NCBI GenBank assembly: GCA_028871815.1
Contig: JAGWMJ010000001.1
Span: 496,001 to 560,000 of the forward strand
DNA from: Armatimonadota bacterium
GTDB taxonomy: Bacteria; Armatimonadota; Chthonomonadetes; Chthonomonadales; Chthonomonadaceae
Direction: 5' to 3'
Length of the DNA: 64,000 nt
Shown piece by piece: positions 35,351-45,600 of this stretch (positions are counted from its first letter, which is position 1; each line of letters starts with the position of its first letter). A model generated the notes under the pieces. It was not told the origin of the DNA. It ran no database searches and worked only from the letters and a program-made list of their open reading frames with translations. A program made the translations under genes and the position numbers.

Positions 35351-36770
35351 GGTGAAGCGGCTCTTTCCGCTGGTCGCCTGCGGCAAGAAGTTTGATGGCA
35401 CGCCGGTGCAGAAACCGTGTCTCTACTACCACCTGCACCAGTGCCTCGCGCCGTGCGCCGGGCTGGCCGATGCCGCCGAGTACGCTGCCGCGGTGCGCGA
35501 CGTGGATGAGTTCCTGAGTGGTCGCGAGGAAGGCGTGGTGCGCGAACTGCGCGCGCAGATGGAGCAGGCTGCCGCCAACGAAGAGTTTGAGCTGGCGGCC
35601 CGGCTGCGCGACCGGGTTCTGGGTGTTGAGGAGGTGCTGAAGCGCCAGAAAGTGCTGACCTCCGAGGTGATCGATCAGGACGTGATCGCACTCGTCGAGG
35701 ATCCTGCCGGCAGTACCGGCGCCTGCGTCCAGATGTTCTTCATACGCGGCGGCAAGCTGCTGGGCCAGAGCCACTTTCTGCTGGACGGCGCCGGCGACGA
35801 CACCCAACCCGAGCTGGTTCAGGAGTTTGTGAAGCAGTACTACGAGAAGGCAGCGTATGTGCCGCAGGAGATCCTGCTGCCGTGCGAGATGGAAGAGCAC
35901 ACTATCATCGAATCGTGGCTGCGGCAAAAGCGCGGGCGCAAGGTAGAGTTGTGCGTCCCCGTGCGTGGTGACAAGAAGCGGCTGGTGGAGATGGCTGCGG
36001 AGAATGCAGGGCAGGCGCTGGATCAACTTCGCGCCGAACGCGAGGCACGGTTTCGCAGTACCGCGGGCGCGCTGGAGGAGCTCGGCGCGGCGCTGGGACT
36101 CTCCGGCGCGCCGCAGCGCATCGAGTGTTACGACATCTCGAATACGCAGGGCCGGAACCCGGTGGCCTCGATGGTGGTGTGCGAAGCCGGCGAGATGGCC
36201 AAATCGGAGTACCGCCGCTTCCGCATCCGCGAGCACGACGAGAGCCCGGACGACTTTGCGATGATGGGTGAAGTAATCGCCCGGCGGCTCAACGAGTCGA
36301 AAACCGGCAACGCCAAATTCGCCCGGCTGCCCGATCTGCTGATTGTGGACGGGGGCCGCGGGCAGGTGAGCAGCGCGCTTCTGGCTATGGAGGAGACCGG
36401 CATCTCCACGCCTCTGGCCGGGCTGGCCAAGCAGCATGAGCACCTCTACCTGGCGCACAGCGCGGCGCCTGTGATCCTGGGCCGGTCCTCACAGGCGCTA
36501 TTCCTGGTGCAGCGCATTCGCGACGAGGCGCACCGCTTCGCCAACACCTATCAGGCGAACCTGCGCAGCAAGCGGCAAACCCGCTCGGTGCTGGACGAGA
36601 TTCCCGGCATCGGTCCCAAGCGGCGCCGCGGTCTCCATGTCCATTTCGGCAGCCTCAGGCGAATGCGGGAGGCGTCGCTGGCCGAACTTGCCGCCGTGCC
36701 GGGCATGAGCCTGAAGATTGCCGAGGTGGTCTACGACTACCTGCATGGCGACCCGGTTGCCGGAACGTAG
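34921..36770 (+). CDS. uvrC: Excinuclease ABC subunit C
   Basis: 616 aa, full family length. The GIY-YIG nuclease domain occupies ~12-95 (GCYLFKGASGAILYVGKAVSLRSRV); a CLYYHLHQCLAPCAG cysteine cluster follows near 165-180. The UVR domain is at ~200-235 (QMEQAAANEEFELAARLRDRV), and the RNase H-like C-terminal endonuclease at ~390-540 shows IECYDISNTQGRNPVASMVV and LPDLLIVDGGRGQV. Two helix-hairpin-helix motifs end the protein (IPGIGPKRRRGL, AVPGMSLKIAEVVYDYL). It makes both incisions in nucleotide excision repair with UvrAB. No clear ribosome-binding site precedes the ATG. Confidence 0.96.
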
Positions 36771-37007
36771 CTCGCTTGCGGGGTCCTCGTTTGCGGGCGC
36801 CTCGGCATATCGCCAAGCCGTGCGCAACTCTGTGCCAGGCAAGCGAGCGGAGAGAACACGCGCCTGCTCATTCACATCGATCGGCAAACGGCTCGCGCGC
36901 TAGCCGTGGCGATCCGGCTGACACATTGCTGGACAGATGCGTTGACACGCTGCGGACCGGTCTAGGGTATAGCGTTAGCGAAGGATGGCGAGTTTACGAG
37001 AGGGATT

Positions 37008-38235
37008 GTGTGCGCAGGCTGCCAAGTCTGGAGTGAATCCGTGGACAACACGCGCGCCTATCTGCGGACGCACCCGCATTTGACGTTCGAGATCGACCTG
37101 GCCCACGCCCGGTGGGATCTTTGGGAGTTGCTCGGCGAAGTAAAGGCGAAATGTGAGCAGTTGGCAACCGTACTCCTTCCGCCCGAAGATGCGAGGGTAC
37201 TGAACCGGATCTACCTGGCAAAAGGTGTGCTCGCCACCACAGCTATAGAAGGTAACACACTTACCGAGGAGGAGGTGTCGGCACGGCTTGAGGGCACCAT
37301 CCCGCGAGTAGTTCGGTATTGAAGTTGACAAAATCGTACGGGCGTGCAATGGGCTTCTGAAGGACGTTGATACGCCCGGGTTCGGTCTGATGACGACGTT
37401 ACGCATCTTTCAGTTCAACATCGACGCCCTTTTGGATCTTGAGCTGGCGGATGGGGTAAGACCGGGCGAAATATCGACGCATGAAGTGGCAGTGGCTGGT
37501 TACTCCGGGGCGCCACGACGCTGTTGCCCATTTCTGTTAAAGCAAATGTGCGATTGGCTTAATGCGCCGGAATTCATGCCGTCGGATCGAAACCGGGTGC
37601 TGCTCGGCGTTGTTCGTGCAGTACTGGCGCACCTCTATCTGGTCTGGATTCACCCATTCGGTGACGGAAATGGCCGGACGGCTCGCCTGCTTGAGGTGCA
37701 GGTTCTGCTGGCTGCAGGCGTTCCGATGCCGGCCGCGCAATTGCTAAGCAACCATTATAACAAAACCCGCTCGCAGTACTACCGGGAACTGTCCAGGTCG
37801 AGCCGCGAGGGCCCGTTGCCCTTTCTCCTGTACGCCGCCCGGGGCTTCGTAGATGGTCTTGACGAGCAGCTGGCCATGGTCTGGCGATGGCAGCTCGTGC
37901 GATCGTGGCGGGACTACGTCTATTCACAGTTCCGGAACCGCCGGTCCGCGGCGAACGACCGGCGCCGCGATCTGCTGCTCGTACTCGCGCGCAAGGAGGG
38001 CCCCAACTTCGTTGCCTTGACGGCCATTCAAGAGTTGACGCCGCGCCTCGCGCAGCTCTATGCGACCGTTGGTCCGAGGACGCTCTCGCGAGACGTCGCG
38101 GCGATGTGCCGTGAGCAACTGTTGGTGCCTTCGGCAACCGGATACGGTGCGAACCTTGATATTCTGCGGTCGTGGCAGGCGCGAAGGCGGACGCAGGACG
38201 CTGCGGAAACAGAGCCGGCCGCCGGAAACGTTTGA
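37008..38235 (+). pseudogene. Fic-family AMP-transferase gene split by a frameshift
   Basis: The 5' half (GTG 37008) encodes RIYLAKGVLATTAIEGNTLTEEEV, carrying an inhibitory-helix-like TTAIEGN, and stops at TGA 37320. In the neighbouring frame protein continues directly as IEVDKIVRACNGLLKDVDTP, running into MTTLRIFQFN at 37390. The second half has the canonical Fic loop HPFGDGNGRTAR and a C-terminal winged-helix-like region. A single indel near 37315 thus splits an otherwise intact protein of about 400 aa. Fic enzymes transfer AMP to hydroxyl side chains. This may be a real pseudogene, a phase-variable gene or an assembly error. Confidence 0.75.
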
Positions 38236-38839
38236 GGCGTAATCGGCCGTTCACCATGGCCGCCCTGAGCGGGCCGAGGCCGCGCAGCGGTTAACTCGGC
38301 TCTGCGTGACGGTCTCTTGGGGCCAAGCGAGAGGCGGGACCGACGTGTCTGACGAAACGAGACTGACCGCACGAGCGAGGCAGGATCGCCAGGGACGCGG
38401 TGCAGCGATTAGCGTGGTACGGTCGAACCGCGCCTGGTTATATGCATGCGTTGAAGATGGCAGCACCACGGCGAAGCGTCACCGGACCGTTCCGCGGGCC
38501 AGCGGCAGTGTCGCCTCGGACGAAACGTTGCCTGCGGAAACCGCGACGTGGATACAGGTCAGCCTCGGCCGCTGCTGAGGTCGGGCGGCACGGCTTCGCG
38601 CAACTTTTAGCCTGTCGGAAGGGCGCCACTCGGCCGGCCCCGCACCCGCCCCCAGTCGTCAAGCTTCGGGTAGACTACTGAAACCTAGTGAACCTTTTAA
38701 GGCGATGGAGACCGCCGGGGCCTGTGCCTGAACCGCTCATGTTGAGCTGATGGCTCCTGGAGGCTGTTCCGCGGGAACGCGCTTCCGGGGGCCGTTTTGC
38801 TGCCGGAGACGTTCTCGCGATTATCCGCAGAAACCGCAC
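38236..38839. other. Intergenic stretch without a supported gene
   Basis: About 600 bases between the Fic gene and the DUF6062-like gene. Short open frames on both strands show no ribosome-binding site, no recognised motif and unusual residue use. I see no RNA gene or terminator. Confidence 0.5.
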
Positions 38840-39523
38840 ATGCAGCACCCATCCCATAGCAGGCGATCCGCCGCAGCGGCGTATGATTCCGATCGTCATG
38901 CGCTGTATCACGCATTTCTCGCTCTGGTGGGCGAACCCGGATGCAGCGTGTGCGCGCGTGTTGATGCCGCCTCGTCGGGCCGGCTAAGACAGTTGTTTGC
39001 CGAGGAGGTCTGCGATACCGCCGTGCGCACTGCCCTGCGATCATCCTGGGGGTTTTGCGCCCGCCATGCGCAAAGGGCCTCAGATTTGGGCGCTGCACTC
39101 GGCGTGGCGCTGATCTACCAGGATATCGCTGCGGCGATACAGCGCCAGCTCGCTATTCGCCGGACGGCGCACCGTTTGCGTGTCGAGCCATGTACCGAGT
39201 GCCTTGCCGAGGATGCCGACACTGTTCGACTCTGCGCCGGTTTAGGCGCGGCGCTGGCGGATGAGGCCCTCCGCGAGCGGTATGCTCTCGGCGGCGGACT
39301 ATGCGGTCGGCACCTCGCCGCCGTCTTCAATGCCGCCGCAGAACCGGCGCGTTCATTTCTGTCGGTGGATGAGTCGGCGCGATTGAGCCGACTCGAGGCC
39401 GAGTTGGGCGAATACGTGCGCAAATGCGATTTCAACCACAGCTCGGAGCCCATGGGTCCCGAGCGGAGTGCCTGGCGGCGCGCGCTGGCCAAAATCTCCG
39501 GCGCATCGCTGCCGGCGTCCTAG
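38840..39523 (+). CDS. DUF6062-like cysteine/histidine-rich protein
   Basis: 227 aa from ATG 38840 (MQHPSHSRRSAA); an upstream in-frame ATG adds an arginine-rich leader unlikely to be translated. Paired motifs are visible: CSVCARV (~33), WGFCARHAQRASDLG (~68), CTECLAE (~115) and GGLCGRHLAAVF (~150), then FNHSSEPMGPERSAWRRALAKISG near the C-terminus. This CxxC...CxRH pattern and tail match the DUF6062 family, probably zinc-binding and of unknown function. It heads a four-gene operon ending in fluC. Confidence 0.75.
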   Translation: MQHPSHSRRSAAAAYDSDRHALYHAFLALVGEPGCSVCARVDAASSGRLRQLFAEEVCDTAVRTALRSSWGFCARHAQRASDLGAALGVALIYQDIAAAIQRQLAIRRTAHRLRVEPCTECLAEDADTVRLCAGLGAALADEALRERYALGGGLCGRHLAAVFNAAAEPARSFLSVDESARLSRLEAELGEYVRKCDFNHSSEPMGPERSAWRRALAKISGASLPAS

Positions 39524-39565
39524 CGCGGCGATGTCGCCGGCCGGCGCGGCCATAAGGAGGGGACT

Positions 39566-40285
39566 GTGCGGCTGCTGGTAATTGCCGACATCCATGCGAA
39601 CTACGAAGCGCTGAAGGCGGTGGAATCCGCTGCCGGCAGCGTGGACGCCACGCTCTTCCTGGGTGGGGCGGCGCTCTTCGGCGCGTCGGTGTCGGAGTGT
39701 GTGAATTGGCTGCGCAACAGCGCTACGTGGGCCGTGGCGGGTGAGGATGATCTGGCCGTGGCGCTCTCGCGGGTAGGTCCAGCCGCTGACGAGCCGACTG
39801 CCTGGCGGGATGCCACGAGCGCGCTTCACCGAAACCAGCTGGATGCAGACGACCTTACCTGGCTGGCAGGCCTGGCGCCCAGGCTGAGCTTCTATTTCGA
39901 TATGCGCTCGATGCTGGCAGTGCATCGCGTCGGCACTCCGGCGGTCGCCGCAGATCCGGACGCCAGGCTTTCGGCGCTGCGGGAGTTGACGGCCAGCTCC
40001 GGCGCGGATTGCCTTTTCACCGCCGGCGACCGCGCGCCGTGGGTGCTGGAAGAGCAGGGCTTTACCGCGGCCTCTCCGGGCAGCGTTGGCCTGCCTGGCG
40101 ACGGCGATCCGCGCGCATCCTTCCTTATCTGGGAGGGTGGGACGCTACAGATTCACCGCGTGGAGTACGACGTGGAAAAGGCCGTCCGCGACGTGCTGCT
40201 GATGCCCCTACCGCTGGAGGTGGCGAAGCAGATCAAGCACAGGCTCCTTACCGGTCACGCTTACCGCCAGGGTGAGACCGGGTGA
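39566..40285 (+). CDS. Metallophosphoesterase-like protein with degenerate active site
   Basis: 239 aa from a GTG preceded by AAGGAGG. The N-terminus RLLVIADIHANYEAL is the first calcineurin-like motif (DxH). The next motifs, however, are altered: LFLGGAALFG stands where GDxxGYG is expected, and VAGEDD where GNHD is expected. No GHTH motif appears near the C-terminus. Without these metal ligands classical phosphodiesterase activity is doubtful. It may bind nucleotides, or be a structural derivative of YfcE-like enzymes. The stop overlaps the next start by four bases. Confidence 0.75.
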   Translation: MRLLVIADIHANYEALKAVESAAGSVDATLFLGGAALFGASVSECVNWLRNSATWAVAGEDDLAVALSRVGPAADEPTAWRDATSALHRNQLDADDLTWLAGLAPRLSFYFDMRSMLAVHRVGTPAVAADPDARLSALRELTASSGADCLFTAGDRAPWVLEEQGFTAASPGSVGLPGDGDPRASFLIWEGGTLQIHRVEYDVEKAVRDVLLMPLPLEVAKQIKHRLLTGHAYRQGETG

Positions 40286-40734
40286 AGCTGCCGAGCCCGC
40301 ACGCCCGCAGCATCGCCGCCACGCTTGGCGCCGCGGAGGAGACGCTGCGCCGGATGGCCGGCGCCGGCGTTGATGGGCGCAGCCCGGCCGGCGCTCCGCT
40401 GGCGCCACTTTGCCGTCAGGATTCCGAGGCGCTTCTGGCCCGGCTGGATGATCTGCGTCGGGCCATGCAGGCGTTTCGCACCATCGCCGGCGGTGCGCCT
40501 CTGACTGCCGGAGCTCCACAGCGCTCACAAACAGTCGGTTGGCTGGCCATGCTTCAGCGGCAGCTGGAGGACGAGATGCTGTGCGAGCTGGATGCGGATT
40601 GGCTGCAGGGCCGGTACGGGGCGATGCCGGAGGAGTCGGCCCGCGAACTCCGCGAGCGATGTACGGCGCTGCGCGAAAGCGTTCGCCGTTTGGGCGGCAT
40701 GATTGAAGCGCTTCGTGGAGGAGAGGCGGAGTGA
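40282..40734 (+). CDS. Hypothetical helical protein in the fluC operon
   Basis: 150 aa, GTG start overlapping the previous stop by four bases; its own stop overlaps the fluC start the same way. It is rich in Ala, Arg, Glu and Leu with heptad-like stretches (LLARLDDLRRAMQAF, ESARELRERCTALRESVRRL), so mostly alpha-helical. No signal peptide or membrane helix. Family not recognised. The tight overlaps make it a genuine gene. Confidence 0.75.
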   Translation: MKLPSPHARSIAATLGAAEETLRRMAGAGVDGRSPAGAPLAPLCRQDSEALLARLDDLRRAMQAFRTIAGGAPLTAGAPQRSQTVGWLAMLQRQLEDEMLCELDADWLQGRYGAMPEESARELRERCTALRESVRRLGGMIEALRGGEAE

Positions 40735-41108
40735 AGTACCTCGCGATTGGCTTCGGAGGGTTTGTTGGCGCTAACGCGCGCTACGTGGTTGGTGGGTGGA
40801 TTTCGGACCGCTGGGGGCACGAGTTTCCCTGGGGCACACTGGTGATCAACGTGACGGGGAGCTTTATCCTGGGCTTTTTCAGCACGCTGGCACTGCGTTA
40901 TGCGTGGAGCGCGCAGTGGCGCAATCTGGTCGCTGTCGGCTTCGTAGGCGCGTACACCACCTTCTCAACATTCGAGTACGAAACGTTTCAGCTGGCGCAA
41001 AACGGAGCGATACTGCGCGCGGCCGCCAACGCCATGGGCAGTTTGGCGGCTGGCTTCTTCGCGGCGTGGCTCGGCGTGCGGTTTGCGGGCATGCTTCTGG
41101 GGCGGTAG
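40731..41108 (+). CDS. crcB: Fluoride channel FluC/CrcB
   Basis: 125 aa, GTG start. Four membrane segments carry the Fluc signatures: GGFVGANARYVVGGW in helix 1, WGTLVINVTGSFILGF in helix 2 with the pore asparagine, and GFVGAYTTFSTFEYETFQL in helix 3 with the Na+-binding TFSTF break and Phe box. It forms dual-topology dimers exporting fluoride. The last codons and stop are duplicated at 46503-46543. I saw no fluoride riboswitch, as expected for a gene embedded in an operon. Confidence 0.93.
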   Translation: MKYLAIGFGGFVGANARYVVGGWISDRWGHEFPWGTLVINVTGSFILGFFSTLALRYAWSAQWRNLVAVGFVGAYTTFSTFEYETFQLAQNGAILRAAANAMGSLAAGFFAAWLGVRFAGMLLGR

Positions 41109-41128
41109 GTGAACGCGGTAATCAGCCG
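41088..41128. repeat. 41-bp direct repeat, left copy (fluC 3' end)
   Basis: The repeat begins GGCATGCTTCTGGGG and ends GGTAATCAGCCG; it is identical to 46503-46543. It covers the last seven codons and stop of fluC plus 20 bases. It marks the left boundary of a 5.4-kb insertion. Confidence 0.95.
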
Positions 41129-41194
41129 ACGGCCAATTGCCTATGGACCGGCCCCTGCGTTATCATATGAAACTCTGACTTCGTTCGAGGGTTT

Positions 41195-41818
41195 ATGCTT
41201 GATCCGAGAGAGATTTTTTCGCTCAGAGACTTCCCAGGACACGATAGAGACCGGGTTGGAGGGTTGACTGAAACCGACAAACCGATTGATCTCAGGGTTA
41301 AGGGGGGAGCTTGCTCTGGTGCGCCAAAGGAAGCCGATCTATCCAGAGGGATGCTCGAAAGCATCGACATGGACAGCTATCGGACGGAGGCCAGAACGAC
41401 AATAGCTATCGGTCTTGCCGACGAAGACAAAGAGATCGAACCCGTGCCGACGGGTGGCGGCAGAAAGATTCCCGAACCGGAGTTAGACCGGCTCAGCAAC
41501 ATTCTCCGCTCGTTCAACGAGCAGTTTGGCAATATCGACTGGAAAGACGTTGATAAGATTCGAGACGTAATCGCCGAGGAGATTCCGGCCAAAGTGGCAG
41601 CGGATTCCGCCTACCAAAACGCGATGAAGAATTCCGACAAGGAGAACGCGAGAATCGAACATGACAAAGCACTACAGCGGGCAATCGTCGAACTTCTTTC
41701 CGATCACACCGAGCTCTTTAAGCAGTTTTCCGACAACCCCAGCTTCAAGAGGTGGCTGGGTGACACGATCTTTGGAGCGACTTACCATCAGTCTGGCGCA
41801 GCGCCTCCTCATGACTAA
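41195..41818 (+). pseudogene. C-terminal remnant of a type I restriction R subunit (HsdR)
   Basis: From about residue 55 the 207-aa product matches the helical C-terminal domain of HsdR: IDMDSYRTEARTTIAIGLADED, then EPVPTGGGRKIPEPELDRL, SNILRSFNEQFGNIDWKDVD, EEIPAKVAADSAYQNAMKNS and ELFKQFSDNPSFKRWLGDTI. A full HsdR is about 800-1100 aa with nuclease and helicase domains, absent here, and no hsdM or hsdS is present. The first ~50 residues are unrelated, so a 5' deletion junction lies near 41350. No function expected, unless the fragment was recruited by the neighbouring genes. Confidence 0.8.
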
Positions 41819-41878
41819 CCGCTTACCGCTCGAATGTGGCGAAGCAACTCAGAGCCTGCGAATAGCCGAGTCATCGAC

Positions 41879-42658
41879 ATGAGTCAGATCATCATCACCC
41901 CGCGGGCGTCACAGCATGCAACCGAATTTACTTGGGCGCTAGCCGATGTGCCCGCACTTGCTGGGATCGTGGCCGATATCGCTTTAGGGCAAGTCGAGCA
42001 CGCCGAACGCATCCTTCACGCATCGTCGATCGCTAGCGACGATCCACCGACCGATCAGAACATTGGTGAGGCCATCGCCATTATCAAAGGGATGCCTGTC
42101 GAGCACCGAGATGGCTGGATGTTTCAAGTTATTTCGTGGGTCGCTTGGTATGTAGAGGGTGAAATGACGCTGATACGAGCACCGCTGCCAACGGCGACTC
42201 GACAAGGGTTCGATGGTGTGTCCGTCTCGTTGGCCGCAGATGACTCCGTCATAGAATCCGTGACGGTTTCCGAGGACAAGGCGACGCTCAATCCTCGTGA
42301 TGTTGTACGGGACGACGTTCTGCCAGAGTTTGAGCGCCTCGCAAAAGGCCAGCGCGAGTCTCAGCTTCGGGCGGAGCTTGTTGCTCTCATCAAAGCTGGT
42401 GGATTTCAACCCACCACGATTCTTAAGCAAGGCGACTGGCGAAATAGGAAGAGGTTCAGAGCTTCCCTATGCACCTCGCAAAATAGAATTCCGCCAACAA
42501 TAGAGCTCTATGAAGGCTTTGCATCATCAGCGCCGGGAGATCCCCTAACAAGGAGAGGGCACCGGCTCGTTCTTGAAGATATGAGAGGATTCTTCCAGGA
42601 ACTCGCCACACGGGTTATGGCATGCCTTGAGGCACTTAAGCAGAGCCCCGATGTTTGA
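41879..42658 (+). CDS. Predicted PD-(D/E)XK-like nuclease partner of the helicase (HamA-like?)
   Basis: 259 aa from ATG 41879; an ATG at 41834 is an alternative and neither has a strong ribosome-binding site. Around residues 80-140 it reads WMFQVISWVAWYVEGE, RQGFDGVSVSLAADDSV and ESVTVSEDKATLNPR. The D112...E132-x-K134 spacing fits a PD-(D/E)XK core, with E93/E95 as the helical glutamate. The rest is unrecognised. Its end overlaps the helicase start by eight bases, so the two are co-translated. Architecture and size resemble HamA (DUF1837) of the Hachiman anti-phage system, but I could not confirm the family. Confidence 0.6.
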   Translation: MSQIIITPRASQHATEFTWALADVPALAGIVADIALGQVEHAERILHASSIASDDPPTDQNIGEAIAIIKGMPVEHRDGWMFQVISWVAWYVEGEMTLIRAPLPTATRQGFDGVSVSLAADDSVIESVTVSEDKATLNPRDVVRDDVLPEFERLAKGQRESQLRAELVALIKAGGFQPTTILKQGDWRNRKRFRASLCTSQNRIPPTIELYEGFASSAPGDPLTRRGHRLVLEDMRGFFQELATRVMACLEALKQSPDV

Positions 42659-45600
42659 CATACGCACACGTGATGTCATAAGGCGCGCGCCACCGGTTGA
42701 AGGCTTTAATGTCGCTGATCTGCCAGAACTCTTATCGCACGCTTACTTGCTGATTTCCAGTATTCGCCTGCGCAGCGTGCCGACGGCGGACTACGACCAG
42801 CCCACAAGAGAATCGATTGACCAGCTAAGAGACATCGCGACACGCCTTAGCGTGTACGCATCCCTTGCGCAAGAGGACATTTCGAGGACTGCGGCGCTGT
42901 ATGTAGCTGCGACAAGCTTCCAATTGCTGTCTAAGGTGCCGAATGAGGATGATGGCGGAGAATTGACCACACTCACCGTACCTGACTCGATTTCGGCAAC
43001 GCTTCTTTTTCTCGCGGCTGGATATCCGGCTGATGCTGCGGAAATGGCGCAAGGCATCGCTACGGACAACTCAAATTCGCCCAGGAGCGTGATTTCGCGC
43101 GATTTATTGAATCTAGCCACCGGTCGGCTAATGGCCATAGGCGACGAAGTTTTTCAGCTCGACGAAACACTTGATCTTCTGCAACGCGCAGAGAATCAGC
43201 TATGGGAGCAATTGCATCGGTCGTGTCAGTGGTTGGCCTTAGCTTGCCTCGGTGAACAGGAACTGCCAGGAGCAATTGCAAATGCTCAGCAAGGGACGGC
43301 TTTCGTCGAGGCAAACTCAATCCACTCCATAAGGTCAAGCTCGCCGGAAGCACATCCAACGTTGAAGATGGTTTCTGCGTTTCCTGCACCGCTAAAAGTG
43401 GCATCCTTGCTCCGCATAGCTATAGAGCAGTTAGGATCTTCTGCAAGCGTCGGCGTTCCTCCGCCAAAGGGCAGTCCGCCGGAGGATTGGAAGAGCTTTG
43501 CCAAGAACCGAGCCCGCACTCGACCATTCTTGTGGTCGAATCACATTGAAGCAGTCCGGGCCAATCTGCTTGATGAGGGCATTTCGGGTGTCATTACTTT
43601 CCCGACCGGCGCTGGAAAATCCGCCATCGCGCAACTCAAGGTAGTCGCAACCCTCCTCGCGGGTAAGCGCGTCATCTATCTCGTCCCAACCCTGGCATTA
43701 GCATCTCAAGTCGAACGCGTGATGTCGGATCTCAAGGAGGAGTTACACATTGACGTGTCGGCTGACTTCTATGAGGATCAGATCTTCAGCGAGTTTCCAA
43801 TGACCCCTTCGGGCCACGTGCTTGTAATGACTCCGGAACGTTGCCTCTTCTGGGTGGGCCTGAATCGGAGGGACTTTGAGGACGTGGGACTCATCGTGTT
43901 CGATGAGTGTCATTTACTTCACGCGCAGCCGGATCCTGATTTCGATCCGCGAAGCATGGACGCAATGCTCTGCCTTCTGAATCTACTGTCGATTTCACAG
44001 TCTTCGGATGTGCTTTTGATGTCGGCAATGGTCAGCAATTCAGATGAATTGGCAGCCTGGCTCGAAACGAAATTCAACAAAAAGACCATTGTCTGCAAAG
44101 ACGCATGGAAGCCTACCAGGCAAGCGCGCGGGAGCATCGTTTTTGCACAGAATGAACTTGAACAACTACGATCCGACGTCACTAATCGGAAGACGTTGGG
44201 GAGGAACATTGCGCAAAGAGACTTGGTGGCTCAGCCAAGCGGCCTATTCTCGCTAGAGCAAGTTTGGGATAGACATGGTCGATACCAGCTCATTCCAATC
44301 ATGGAAGGGGGCCTCCAGCTTCAGGGCGCATACGGCACGGATAGATTCGGGTTGACTGGACCTAGTTTGAGCCTGAACTCCGCTGATGCTGCGCGCGAAA
44401 TCGCAATGACTGCTGCCGCCAGCGGTTTAAAAACCATTGTCTTCTTCCACAACTCCAGCTCCGTGCCGGCAGCCGTTAGGAAGATGTACAAACACAGAAG
44501 CGACCTTGTATCGTTTACGGATCGTGAGACCCGACTGATCGAGGCTGCCGCTATAGAACTTGGCGGTGACGCGCATGTATTCAAACCTCTTGGAATATCC
44601 GGCGGGCACTTCGGCTCGCTGCTACCTCTTGAGAGGGAGCTCGTCGAATCATGCTTCAAAAGGGAGGACGGAATACAAGTCTTGTTCTCAACCAATACCT
44701 TGGCCCAGGGTATGAATCTCCCCGCAGACCTTGTTGTCATCGCTCGGACAAGTGGTCGAACTGCTGAAGGCTCTGTCCGCGCGATCTCAGCCCACGAGTT
44801 ACTAAACGCCGCTGGCCGGGCAGGTAGGGCTGGATTTGCGTCGTTTGGATTCGTCATCGTGATTCCCGATGATATTGTCCCCTTTAGCGGCGGCTCCCTA
44901 TCTGGCAAAGTCATCAATGAACTGATCGACGGCGTACTGTCCCAAGACGATCGCTGTTTAACAGTTCAAGATCCATACGAGAATCTCCTTGACCGTGTTA
45001 CGCTGGCCCAGGGTTTGGACGATGATCAACTCGACTCGATTCTTATTCGAACTCCTTCGTTCCAACCGCAGGGTGGCTCCCTGACAATCGCTGACAGTCT
45101 GCAAAAGACCTTGGCCGCGTATCATGCCCAAGCGGCCGGCCAGATGAATGAGTTTCAATCCAAGGTTCAGTTGGCCGTCAATCGGCGCACTGGGCTCCTG
45201 CCGGCAGACACGCCACCGGACTGGCTTGCAGCGTGCCGAGCGGCAGGGCTTCGGCCCGCAACGCTCAAGCACCTCGGGGACTTGCTGGTCGAGAGAGGTG
45301 CGAGCACCCACTTCGGTGTCATGGAATGGTACGCCTTAGCCCGCAACTGGCTAGATGGATTTCCTAAACTTCGTTCGCAACTCCGCCTGACTTGGGTCGG
45401 AAGGAGCAACACCGAATCCAGCGCCGTCAGCGCATGGATCAATGGATCTCCTTTTGTCGAGATTCAGAATCTGCTTGAGCCTAACAAGAAACCCAATGGC
45501 CTGAAGGATGCTAGGAATTTCGCGAGGAATACGATTCGAGAAGTTTCGTATCTTGTTGGCCTTGTAGGTCAGCTCTTACTCTGCGTCGATCTGGGTAACA

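Noticed and set aside
34791-36458. A 555-codon minus-strand frame opposite uvrC
   Set aside because: Complete antisense overlap with a full-length, motif-verified uvrC; composition typical of a GC-rich shadow.
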